Shown: in pieces, positions 16,677 to 24,532 of the stretch
Numbering within the stretch: the stretch's first letter is position 1
Layout: every line of letters starts with the position of its first letter
Origin: Pseudomonas orientalis
GTDB taxonomy: Bacteria > Pseudomonadota > Gammaproteobacteria > Pseudomonadales > Pseudomonadaceae
Direction: 5' to 3'
NCBI RefSeq assembly: GCF_022807995.1
Contig: NZ_CP094351.1
Span: 3,689,001 to 3,753,000 of the forward strand
DNA: 64,000 bases
Translations under genes and position numbers: made by a program
Notes under the pieces: model-generated
What the model was told of the DNA's origin: nothing
Databases searched by the model: none
Seen by the model: the letters and a program-made list of their open reading frames with translations, nothing else

Positions 16677-18403
16677 GCGCCCTCCCCGCGGGTCACACGC
16701 AGTACTTCTTCCAACGACGTCACGCCGGCGACGGCCTGGCGCAGGCCCTCTTCATGCAAGGTGCGCAGGCCGCCACGGCGGGCGGCGGCTTCCAGGGTGG
16801 CGGCATCGGCCTGGCGCATCAGCAGGCTGCGCAGCTCTTCATTCATCACCAGCAATTCGGTGATTGCACTGCGGCCGTGGTAACCACCGCCCGGCGCATC
16901 GGCGCGGGGGCGATAGAGCATGATCGGGCGCGCATCGGTAAAGCGGTCCAGGCCATGCTCGGCGATCAGCTCGGGCGGCGCTTCGAAGGCTTCCCGGGTG
17001 GCCGGGTCCAGGCGGCGCACCAGGCGCTGGGCGAGGATGCCGTTGACGGTCGAGGCAATCAGGTAGCTTTCGACGCCCATGTCGAGCAGCCGCGTGATAC
17101 TCGCCGCCGCACTGTTGGTGTGCAACGTAGAGAGCACCAAATGCCCGGTCAGCGACGATTGAATAGCGATGCGGCAGGTTTCCAGGTCGCGGATTTCGCC
17201 GATCATGATCACGTCCGGGTCCTGGCGCACGATCGAGCGCAGCGCGCCGGCAAAGTCCAGGCCGATGGCCGGCTTGACCTGAATCTGGTTGATGCCTTCC
17301 AGTTGATATTCCACCGGGTCTTCAACCGTGATGATCTTGCGCTCGGCGGTGTTGAGCCGTGACAGCGCGGTGTACAGCGTGGTGGTCTTGCCCGAGCCGG
17401 TCGGGCCGGTGACCAGCAGAATCCCGTGGGGCCGTTCCAGCACTTCGAGGAAGGTTTGCAGGCGCTGGCCATCAAAACCCAGGCTCTGGAAATTGAACTG
17501 CACGGTCTGCCGATCAAGCAAACGCATCACCACCGACTCGCCAAAGCTGGTGGGCACCGTGGACACCCGCAGGTCGAGCTCCTTGCCCTGGATACGCAGC
17601 ATGATCCGGCCGTCCTGGGGCAGACGCCGCTCGGCGATGTCCAGGCGCGCCATGATTTTCACCCGCGAAATCACCGCGGCGGATGAGCTCGACGGTGGCG
17701 CCTCGGCCTCGTGCAGCACGCCGTCGATGCGGTAGCGCACCTTGAGCTGGTTTTCGAAGGGTTCGATATGGATGTCCGAGGCGCGATGTTCCACCGCGCG
17801 CTGCAGGATCAGGTTGACCAGGCGAATCACCGGCGCCTCGGAGGCCATGTCCTTGAGGTGTTCGATGTCTTCCAGCGCGCCGCTGTGCTCGTCGAGATTT
17901 TCGATCAGCGTGCCCATGGCCGAGCGTCCCTGGCCGTAGTAGCGCTCGATCAGGGTTTCGACCTCGTTGCGCGGGCCGACCGCCAGCCACACCGGCACGC
18001 CGCAGGCATAGGCCATGGCCTGGAACGGGTAGACCAGCGACGGGTTGGCCGCCAGCACGCGCAGGCCACCCTGGCTCCAGCCCACGGGCACCACCTGGTA
18101 GTGGCGCATAAAGCGCTCGGTCAGGCTCGGTAACGGGTCAAGCAAGGGTGGCGCGGCATCGGCCAGCAGCAGCGGCGCGCCGAGCAGGTCGGCCCAGGCG
18201 CGGGCCAGTTCGACCTCGGAGACCAACCCCAGGCGGGTCAGCAGGCCGAGTAACTCAGTGTCGCTGCCCTCTTGGGACAGGCGACGGGCGCGCTCCAGGT
18301 CCACGGTTTTCAAGCCGGCGTGTTGCATCAGCCACGTGCAAACCTGTTCGGTATCCGGGACGTGCAGTTGGCAGGCATCGATGGGCGTTGAGGGACTGGG
18401 CAT
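16673..18403 (-). CDS. gspE: Type II secretion ATPase GspE
   Basis: 576 residues, the motor of the secretion system. An N-terminal GspL-binding domain covers about residues 1-160. The ATPase core has the Walker A motif GPTGSGKTTTLY (about 333-344), aspartate box IIVEDPVEYQ-like region IITVEDPVEYQLEGINQIQ, Walker B DPDVIMIGEIRD (395-406) and a His box LSTLHTNSAAASITRLLDMG. The tetracysteine zinc-binding insertion found in many GspE proteins is absent between the ARRL and the C-terminal parts. It is the first gene of the minus-strand operon. Confidence 0.93.
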   Translation of the reverse strand: MPSPSTPIDACQLHVPDTEQVCTWLMQHAGLKTVDLERARRLSQEGSDTELLGLLTRLGLVSEVELARAWADLLGAPLLLADAAPPLLDPLPSLTERFMRHYQVVPVGWSQGGLRVLAANPSLVYPFQAMAYACGVPVWLAVGPRNEVETLIERYYGQGRSAMGTLIENLDEHSGALEDIEHLKDMASEAPVIRLVNLILQRAVEHRASDIHIEPFENQLKVRYRIDGVLHEAEAPPSSSSAAVISRVKIMARLDIAERRLPQDGRIMLRIQGKELDLRVSTVPTSFGESVVMRLLDRQTVQFNFQSLGFDGQRLQTFLEVLERPHGILLVTGPTGSGKTTTLYTALSRLNTAERKIITVEDPVEYQLEGINQIQVKPAIGLDFAGALRSIVRQDPDVIMIGEIRDLETCRIAIQSSLTGHLVLSTLHTNSAAASITRLLDMGVESYLIASTVNGILAQRLVRRLDPATREAFEAPPELIAEHGLDRFTDARPIMLYRPRADAPGGGYHGRSAITELLVMNEELRSLLMRQADAATLEAAARRGGLRTLHEEGLRQAVAGVTSLEEVLRVTRGEGA

Positions 18404-18448
18404 AAGCAGCTATCTGAGGGGCAATGTTCTACAGAACTGCAGGAACCC

Positions 18449-18544
18449 CTTGTGGGAGGGGGCTTGCCCCCGATAGCAGTGGACCAGTTGGCGCATGTGC
18501 TGGCTGATACACCGCTATCGGAGGCAAGCCCCCTCCCACAGGGG
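18449..18544. repeat. REP inverted pair upstream of the secretion operon
   Basis: Left arm 18449-18475 (GTGGGAGGGGGCTTGCCCCC, then GATAG) and right arm 18515-18544 (CTATCGGAGGCAAGCCCCCT then CCCACAGGGG). The extra CCCCT/AGGGG flanks lengthen the inverted repeat. It separates gspE from the small secreted protein gene. Confidence 0.88.
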
Positions 18545-18551
18545 ACCGCGG

Positions 18552-18776
18552 TTAGTTCGAGGTCTTCGGCGCGGCCTGGCTGCTGTTCAGCGGTCGGCCA
18601 CCCTTGGTGGTTTCGGCTTTCTGCTTTTTCGCCGCCTTGGCGTCGTGGGTCTGGGTCAGCACGGTGGAATCGGTAGCACCCGACGTCGCATCGGCGTCGG
18701 TTGATTCAGCGGCCATGGCCGCGCCACTCAGTGCAACGCCCAGCACGAGGCCGGCACCCAACAGGGACATTTTCAT
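18552..18776 (-). CDS. Small predicted secreted protein, function unknown
   Basis: 74 residues from ATG 18776, with GGAG seven bases upstream; an ATG two codons earlier is too close to that site. A clear Sec signal peptide MKMSLLGAGLVLGVALSGAA ends in AMA-A. The mature part is small and hydrophilic (ESTDADATSGATDSTVLTQT, then KAAKKQKAETTKGGRPLN), rich in Ala/Thr/Ser/Lys and probably disordered. It lies between the secretion operon and the GH3 gene and is transcribed away from the latter. No family was recognised. Confidence 0.6.
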   Translation of the reverse strand: MKMSLLGAGLVLGVALSGAAMAAESTDADATSGATDSTVLTQTHDAKAAKKQKAETTKGGRPLNSSQAAPKTSN

Positions 18777-19285
18777 AAACATTCTCCAGTTCAAAAACAG
18801 CGGACAGCTCAAGTGGCGCCTTGAATTCGATCAAGACCCTACACCAAAGCGTTGTGTATGACAGCTTGTATAAAACATGGCCTTTTAGAACTACCGAGCG
18901 GAGCCACTAGTTTGCCATGCCGCCATATATTTTCTTAAACCAATCGACCGGTAGGTTTATGCTTAGTTCCGAAAGGTAAGGAAATATTTCTAATTTCACG
19001 CAAAAATTAGCTTTTGTTTGACTTATAACCGCAAGAATTGCCTTAATTATGCAGTTTTAGTGGTTCAAAACGCCATCGCGTAATGCCACTTAGACACTAC
19101 CCATAACAACAATCCATACAATTATTAAACTTTTAATACTGCGAAACCTGCCAAGTAGTTGCAATTAGCCATCGGTTAAACATTGCGATCAAGGCGGACT
19201 ATTGCCCGTAAAAAAGTGACGAGCACGCTGTGTGATGCGCGCGTTTTGGCGCCCTATTTTCAATAAACAGTTGTCGGAGAACTCC
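18777..19285. other. AT-rich 509-bp gap upstream of the GH3 gene
   Basis: No gene is seen. From about 18840 to 19180 the sequence is markedly richer in A and T than the neighbouring genes, with runs such as TAATTATGCAGTTTTAG and CAATTATTAAACTTTTAA. It should hold the divergent promoters of the small secreted protein and the GH3 gene. TTGACT at 19018-19023 is a possible -35 element, but no good -10 at the right spacing was found. Confidence 0.5.
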
Positions 19286-22036
19286 ATGAACAAACGCAAA
19301 ATGATCGGTGCGCAGTCGGCATTTGCCCTGCTGGCACTGGCCGTGTCCCAGGTGCATGCGGCCACCAGCCCGGCCCTGGATGAAGGCCGGGTGAGCCGCG
19401 CGGAAAAGGCCGCGGACAACACCCTGGCGAAGATGACCATGGAAGAGAAACTCGCCTACATCGGCGGCACTGGCGGTTGGGACGTCAAGCCGCTGACCCA
19501 GTACGGCATCCCGCAGATCCACGGCGCCGACGGCGGTGTTGGCGTTCGCTACACCAGCGAAGGCAACGCCCAGGGCGTGGTGTACCCGTCCGGGCCGAAC
19601 CTGGCAGCCAGCTGGAACCCGCGTCGCGCCATCGATTTGGGCCGTGCCCTGGGCTACGACACCGCCAGCGGCGGTTATCAGTTCGTCACCGGTCCCGGCG
19701 TCAACCTGTACCGCATGCCGTACAGCGGCCGTGCGTTCGAGTATCTGTCGGGTGAAGACCCCTTCCTCGGCGCCAGCCTGGGGCCGGCAGTGATCAACGG
19801 CATTCAGTCGCGCGGCGTGTGGGCCAACGCCAAGCATTTCGCCGCCAATGACCAGGAAAGCAACCGCTTCCACCTCAACGAAACCATCAGCGAGCGCGTG
19901 CTGCGCGAGATGACCCTGCCGCCTTTCGAGTCCGCCTCGAAGAACAGCAAAGTCGCGATGATGATGTGTGCCTTCCAGAAGGTGAACGGCGAGTTCGCCT
20001 GCCAGAACAAACACCTGATGCGCGACATCCTGAAAACCGAATGGGGCTATCCGGGCTTCGTCCAGAGTGACTACAACGCCGTGGTCGACGGCCTGCCGGC
20101 AGCACAGGCCGGTACTGACCTGGACATGATGGGCTACCAGATGAACAGCACCGTCCTCAAGCCGTACCTGGACAGTGGTGAGCTGAGCAGCGCGACCATC
20201 GATGACAAGGTTCGCCGTATCCTCAAGCAGATCTACCTGTACAAGTTCGACAGCAAAGCCCCGCTGACCAGCCACAACATGAACAGCGCCACCAGCAACC
20301 GCACGGCGCTCAATGCCGCGCGCGAAGGCATCGTGCTGCTGAAAAACCAGAACAGCCTGCTGCCGCTGGACGCGAAAAAGGTCAAGCGCATTGCCGTGGT
20401 CGGCACCCTGGCCAAGTACGCGCCGCCTACCGGTTTCGGCAGCGCCAACGTGATGGCCGCCAACTACATCAGCGAGCTGAGCGGCTTGCAGCAACTGGCG
20501 CCAGGCGCCAAGGTCGAGTTCATCGACGGGCTGTCGCTGGACCCGGCCACCTCCAGCTGGACCCATGCCGACAGCAACGGCAACAGCGTCAAAGGCCTGA
20601 AGACCGAGTTCTTCAGCAACACCAACTGGTCCGGTGACCCGGCTGCCACGCGCACCGACACCCACGTCAACCTCGACTGGTCCACCGACAGCCTGCCGGT
20701 GAATGGCGATACCGCCGCCACGTCGATTCGTTACAGCGGCCAGATCACCCCGACCGTCAGCGGCGAACAGGTGTTCAAGGTCCGCGCCGACGGTGCGGTA
20801 CGCCTGTACGTCAACGGCAAGAAAGTCCTCGACAACGGCGACGGCAAACCGCTGCCGAACAACAGCATTCCGCCGACCATCCCGGTGTTCGCCAAGGTCA
20901 ATCTTGAAGCCGGCAAACCGGTCGACATCAAGCTTGAATACTCGCGCCGCAACGGCTACCTCTCCACCATGGGCGGCCTGGTTGGCGTGCAGATGAGCTG
21001 GGCATCGCTGGTTGCGCCACAGGACCTGGCCCAGTACGACGCCGTACTGGTGGCGGCCGGCAACAGCAATGAATACGAGGGCGAAGGCTTCGACCACAGC
21101 TTCGACCTGCCGGAATACCAGAACCTGCTGATCCAGAGCATCGCCAAGGTCAACCCGCACACCGTGGTCACCCTGCACGGCGGCACCGGCTTGAAGATGA
21201 GCGACTGGATCGACCAGGTGCCGGCCGCCCTGCATGCGTTCTACCCTGGGCAGAACGGCGGCCAGGCCCTGGCAGAGATCCTGCTGGGCAAGGTCAACCC
21301 GTCGGCCAAGCTGCCGATCAGTATCGAACGCAACATCGAAGACAACCCGATCTACGCGACTTTCCCCAAGTTCGACAATCAGGAAACCCTGAGCGAGATG
21401 AGCTACAAGGACGACCTGTTCCTGGGCTATCGCGGCTACGAGAAGAAGGGCATCAAGCCGCTGTATCCGTTCGGTTATGGCTTGTCGTACACCACCTTCG
21501 GCTACAGCAACATCAGCGTCAGCCCTGGCGTGGCAGTGGCCGGTGCGCCGATCAAGGTGTCGTTCGACCTGGCCAACACCGGCAAGGTCGCGGGCGCCGA
21601 AGTGGCCGAGCTGTACGTGGGCCAGAACAACCCGAAAGTCGAACGCGCGATCAAGGAGCTCAAGGGCTACAAGAAAGTGTTCCTCAAGCCTGGCCAGAGC
21701 AAGCGCGTGACCATCGAGCTCAACGACCGCTCGCTGGCCTACTACGATGTGGCCAGCAAGCAGTGGGTGGTGGACGCCGACAGCTTCAACCTGTCGGTGG
21801 GCGCTTCGTCCCAGGACATTCGCCTGAACGCCAAGCTGGTCAACCCGTTCCGCCAGGAACTGTCGACCACCACCAGCAACCCGCTACCGCGCTCGGCGCT
21901 TAATTCGACGTTGCGTGAATCGACGGTGAAGACCGGCGGCGTGCTGCATCAAAACGAAGGGGACAGCGGCACCAGCGACGGTGATGGCTATGACATGAGC
22001 GATGACAGCAGCCAGGGCAGTGCCACCGGCAACTGA
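19286..22036 (+). CDS. Secreted beta-glucosidase, glycoside hydrolase family 3 with PA14 insert
   Basis: 916 residues from ATG 19286 (CGGAGA at 19275-19280). A signal peptide ends near ALAVSQVHA. The GH3 N-terminal barrel has KHF at 183-185 (NAKHFAANDQESNRF) and the catalytic nucleophile Asp262 in GFVQSDYN. The GH3 C-terminal domain starts near NAAREGIVLLKNQNSLLPLD and is interrupted by a PA14 carbohydrate-binding-type insert (LKTEFFSNTNWSGDP to about residue 575). A fibronectin-III-like domain (VAELYVGQNNPKVERAIKEL) closes the fold. An acidic, Ser/Gly-rich tail of about 50 residues follows. The enzyme should remove terminal beta-linked glucose from oligosaccharides or glucosides. Its signal peptide and position beside the type II operon make export by that system possible. 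Confidence 0.9.
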   Translation: MNKRKMIGAQSAFALLALAVSQVHAATSPALDEGRVSRAEKAADNTLAKMTMEEKLAYIGGTGGWDVKPLTQYGIPQIHGADGGVGVRYTSEGNAQGVVYPSGPNLAASWNPRRAIDLGRALGYDTASGGYQFVTGPGVNLYRMPYSGRAFEYLSGEDPFLGASLGPAVINGIQSRGVWANAKHFAANDQESNRFHLNETISERVLREMTLPPFESASKNSKVAMMMCAFQKVNGEFACQNKHLMRDILKTEWGYPGFVQSDYNAVVDGLPAAQAGTDLDMMGYQMNSTVLKPYLDSGELSSATIDDKVRRILKQIYLYKFDSKAPLTSHNMNSATSNRTALNAAREGIVLLKNQNSLLPLDAKKVKRIAVVGTLAKYAPPTGFGSANVMAANYISELSGLQQLAPGAKVEFIDGLSLDPATSSWTHADSNGNSVKGLKTEFFSNTNWSGDPAATRTDTHVNLDWSTDSLPVNGDTAATSIRYSGQITPTVSGEQVFKVRADGAVRLYVNGKKVLDNGDGKPLPNNSIPPTIPVFAKVNLEAGKPVDIKLEYSRRNGYLSTMGGLVGVQMSWASLVAPQDLAQYDAVLVAAGNSNEYEGEGFDHSFDLPEYQNLLIQSIAKVNPHTVVTLHGGTGLKMSDWIDQVPAALHAFYPGQNGGQALAEILLGKVNPSAKLPISIERNIEDNPIYATFPKFDNQETLSEMSYKDDLFLGYRGYEKKGIKPLYPFGYGLSYTTFGYSNISVSPGVAVAGAPIKVSFDLANTGKVAGAEVAELYVGQNNPKVERAIKELKGYKKVFLKPGQSKRVTIELNDRSLAYYDVASKQWVVDADSFNLSVGASSQDIRLNAKLVNPFRQELSTTTSNPLPRSALNSTLRESTVKTGGVLHQNEGDSGTSDGDGYDMSDDSSQGSATGN

Positions 22037-22039
22037 TCC

Positions 22040-22111
22040 CTGTGAGAGGGGCTTGCCCCCGATGGCGGTGGTTCAGTCGACACTTGTATCGACTGAATCA
22101 CTGCCATCGGG
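22040..22111. repeat. REP pair with truncated right arm
   Basis: The left arm at 22040-22067 has GAGAGGGGCTTGCCCCCGAT. A central hairpin TTCAGTCGA...TCGACTGAA spans about 22071-22098. The right arm stops after GCCATCGGG at 22103-22111, where a different repeat begins. It immediately follows the GH3 stop codon and may serve as a transcript end. Confidence 0.8.
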
Positions 22112-22448
22112 CACATAGGTATCTACACAGGTATCTACGATGCGCAGCGAGCCGCTCTTGATCTTGATCTGCTCTTGATCTCAGGCGCCCCGTTAAACCA
22201 CGCTGGCCGAACGCAGGCTTGAATCCGTGGGTAACCCGGCAGGACGCCGGGTTAGCCGCCCCGCGCCATGGATGGCGCGTGGCGGCGGCCCACGGATTCA
22301 AGCCTGCGTTCGGGCACACCGAGCCTGGGCGAGGTGCCGAGTGGTGGGGCAAGAGCGTTTTGCTTACTTTTGCGCTTTTCAAAAGTGAGCCGCTGTAAAA
22401 GCGGAACCCATAGCAGCCGTGACCGCAGAAACGGATATGTACTCGGTC
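22112..22448. repeat. Composite intergenic repeat with 25-bp inverted arms
   Basis: Begins with the direct repeat AGGTATCTAC (22117-22126 and 22129-22138). Perfect 25-bp inverted arms lie at 22207-22231 and 22289-22313. Between them are two perfect hairpins: TAACCCGGC-AGGAC-GCCGGGTTA (22232-22254) and CGCGCCAT-GG-ATGGCGCG (22262-22279). After the right arm comes a stretch with CTTACTTTTG/CAAAAGTGAG and CCGCTGTAAAAGCGG hairpins. The style resembles known dispersed intergenic repeats of fluorescent pseudomonads. No coding potential is seen. Confidence 0.7.
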
Positions 22449-22457
22449 TGATCCAAT

Positions 22458-22601
22458 ATCCTGGTCGGCCTGAGGCCGCCATCGGGGGCAAGCCCCCTCC
22501 CACATTTGGACTGGGATCGATATCAAAATCCTGGTCGGTCCTGAGGTCGCCATCGGAGGCAAGTCGAATCGTCGCACCGCCCCTCCCACATGTTGACTGC
22601 G
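22458..22601. repeat. Two tandem direct-oriented REP half-elements, one with a 16-nt insertion
   Basis: Two units of the same order: ATCCTGGTCGG, a CCTGAGG segment, GCCATCGGGGGCAAG and CCCCTCCCACAT, then GGACTG or TTGACTG. The units lie at about 22458-22513 and 22528-22599. The second carries TCGAATCGTCGCACCG (22564-22579) inserted in the middle of the REP core, between GGCAAG and CCCCTCCC. Confidence 0.75.
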
Positions 22602-22607
22602 TTCGAC

Positions 22608-23222
22608 TCAGGTTCTAATGGCCGCTTCGACCCGCGCAATGTAGGCATCGAACCGCGCCACCAGGTCCACTTGCTCCGGAAAGCGCAGCCACTGGATCTG
22701 CAGGCCATCCATCATGGCCAGGATTTCTTCCACCAGCCCGGCGATGTCCACGTCGCTGCGCACCTCCCCCGCCGCCACCAAGTCGGCAAACTGCTCCTGC
22801 AAACGGCGCTGGATCCCCGCATAGCGCTCCTGGAACCAGCCCCACGCAGGTTGGGTATCAAGCAGGCTTTCCGCATTCAAAATGGTAAACGCACGTACCA
22901 CGCCAGGCGCGGTGGCATTCGAGCGGTTGATCGCGCGCAGGCTGCCGAGCAACCCGGTCAACGACTTCTCGGCGCGTACTTCATCGGCAATCCGTTGGTT
23001 GACTTCGTCGCGGCGTTGCAGCACGCCCATCAACAACGAGATCTTACTGGGAAAGTGATGCAGCAGGCCGGCCACGGAAATACCGACAATCGCCGCCACC
23101 TGGGCCACGGAAGCGCCGCTGTAGCCCTCCAGGGAGAACACCTGCAAGGCCGCGTCCAGCAGCTCTTCGCGGCGTTTTTCGCCCTTGGGTGCGCGGCGGG
23201 TTTTAGGGGCTGGTTCGGTCAT
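22608..23222 (-). CDS. TetR-family transcriptional regulator
   Basis: 204 residues. The N-terminal DNA-binding domain is KRREELLDAALQVFSLEGYS followed by the helix-turn-helix GASVAQVAAIVGISVAGLLHHFPSKISLL. The C-terminal helical domain would bind a small effector. The LLHHFPSK form in place of the usual LYYHFxSK, with a WFQERYAG segment, resembles the subgroup often found near GH3 or LacI sugar regulators. It lies 62 bp downstream of the LacI gene on the same strand, so it may be cotranscribed. Targets unknown. Confidence 0.85.
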   Translation of the reverse strand: MTEPAPKTRRAPKGEKRREELLDAALQVFSLEGYSGASVAQVAAIVGISVAGLLHHFPSKISLLMGVLQRRDEVNQRIADEVRAEKSLTGLLGSLRAINRSNATAPGVVRAFTILNAESLLDTQPAWGWFQERYAGIQRRLQEQFADLVAAGEVRSDVDIAGLVEEILAMMDGLQIQWLRFPEQVDLVARFDAYIARVEAAIRT

Positions 23223-23284
23223 GGGAACATCCTTGTGGGCAGGCTTGCACCGTATCCAAATTGCCCCTGGGCCGCAAATAAAGC

Positions 23285-24325
23285 TCAGGCGCTTTCGCGT
23301 TCGATCAGGCGGCAGTCCAGCAGGTTCAAGCGCTGCACCTCACCCACCAGCGCCAGCACGCCAAGGCTTTCCAGCACCCGCGTGGCCGCCAGCACACCGA
23401 TTTCCAGCGCCGGCGGCTTGATGGTACTCAGGCTCGGCAACAGCATTTCGGCAAACGGGTAATCGCCGAAACCGAGTACCGCGCAGTCCTGGGGGATCTT
23501 CAGCCCGGCACGTTGCCCCGCCAGCAAGCCACCGGCGGCCAGGTTGTCATTGGCGAAGAAGATCGCGTCGGGCGGTGTGGCATGGCTCATCAGGATTTCC
23601 ATCGCCTGCTTGCCCGCCTCAAAAGGCGCGCGGTCGGCGTCGGGGGCGAAGACCCAGGGCTGCACGCCCAGTTCGGTCAGGGTCGCGGCGAACCCCTCGC
23701 CCCGCTCGCGGGCGCTCAGGTCCCCCGCGGCGCTGTTGTGCACGAAAGCAATGCGTCGGTAGCCCTTGGCGTGCAGGTAACGCGCGGCCGTCACGCCGAC
23801 TTCATAGTGGGAAAAACCGATCTGCAACGGCTCACGCTCGGGCACGTAGTCCCAGGTTTCCACCACGGGGATGTCGGCATCGGCGATCATTTTTTCGGTG
23901 CCTGCACTGTGAAAACGGCTGGTCAGCACCAGCGCCGCCGGCGACCAGCCGAGGAAGGCGCGCACCGCACTTTCTTCCTGCTCGGCGCTGAAATAACTGG
24001 ACGCCAGCAACAGCTGGTACCCATGCCGGCTGAGGGTATCGCTGAACCCCTGAAGGGTATTGGCGAAGATAGGCCCCGAGATGTTCGGGATCACCATCGC
24101 CACGATCCGGCCCCGCGCGGAAGCCAGCCCGCCAGCCACCAGATTCGGCACATAACCCAACTCGGCCACCACCTCGGCAATCCGCTCGCGGCGTTCGGGT
24201 GAGACCTGCTCCGGCTGGTTGAAATACCGCGACACGGTGATCGCCGATACCCCGGCCTGACGCGCGACGGTGCTCAGGGTGACGCGACCGGCGCCACGGC
24301 GTTTGCGCGGTTTTTCTTCGTTCAC
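23285..24325 (-). CDS. LacI-family transcriptional regulator
   Basis: 346 residues from GTG 24325, with AGGATC suitably upstream. The DNA-binding domain VTLSTVARQAGVSAITVSRY and NQPEQVSPERRERIAEVVAE is followed by the hinge helix region YVPNLVAGGLASARG. The periplasmic-binding-protein-like effector domain spans about residues 65-340. The sequence resembles the GntR/IdnR (gluconate) branch of LacI regulators. It diverges from the TonB receptor gene, and the perfect palindrome in the shared gap is a likely operator. Confidence 0.88.
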   Translation of the reverse strand: MNEEKPRKRRGAGRVTLSTVARQAGVSAITVSRYFNQPEQVSPERRERIAEVVAELGYVPNLVAGGLASARGRIVAMVIPNISGPIFANTLQGFSDTLSRHGYQLLLASSYFSAEQEESAVRAFLGWSPAALVLTSRFHSAGTEKMIADADIPVVETWDYVPEREPLQIGFSHYEVGVTAARYLHAKGYRRIAFVHNSAAGDLSARERGEGFAATLTELGVQPWVFAPDADRAPFEAGKQAMEILMSHATPPDAIFFANDNLAAGGLLAGQRAGLKIPQDCAVLGFGDYPFAEMLLPSLSTIKPPALEIGVLAATRVLESLGVLALVGEVQRLNLLDCRLIERESA

Positions 24326-24411
24326 GGAAAGATCCTGTTCAAACCTAAAAGGAATATAGGACTAATTTTTTAGTATTTGACGCTCTAAGCAAGACTTACC
24401 AATAATGCCGA

Positions 24412-24425
24412 TGTTAGCGCTAACA
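24412..24425. promoter_or_regulatory. LacI-type operator palindrome
   Basis: TGTTAGCGCTAACA is a perfect 14-bp palindrome with the central CG step typical of LacI/GntR-family operators. It lies 87 bp from the LacI start and 107 bp from the TonB receptor start, suited to control of both. A second short inverted repeat ACTAA-TTTT-TTAGT is at 24361-24374. Confidence 0.65.
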
Positions 24426-24532
24426 AAGCGCATTGTCTGCTACTCGCTCGAGCGAATGCCCAAGACATTCACACAGGCGCTGACGGTCGCAGAACCGCAG
24501 CGGACCAGGGCATTTTTTCGAGCGGGCACAGC

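Larger units (their letters stand above)
22037..22607. other. 571-bp repeat-filled gap
   Basis: Apart from the three repeat units listed within it (truncated REP pair, composite repeat with long inverted arms, tandem REP half-elements), nothing gene-like is seen between the GH3 and TetR genes, whose 3' ends face each other. Confidence 0.7.

Noticed and set aside
19199..21235. 678-codon minus-strand frame opposite the GH3 gene
   Set aside because: Fully antisense to a gene with clear GH3 motifs; its translation is His/Val/Gln-rich without any domain.
22040..22601. CRISPR array
   Set aside because: Repeats are inverted REP-type units of unequal spacing without regular spacers or cas genes.
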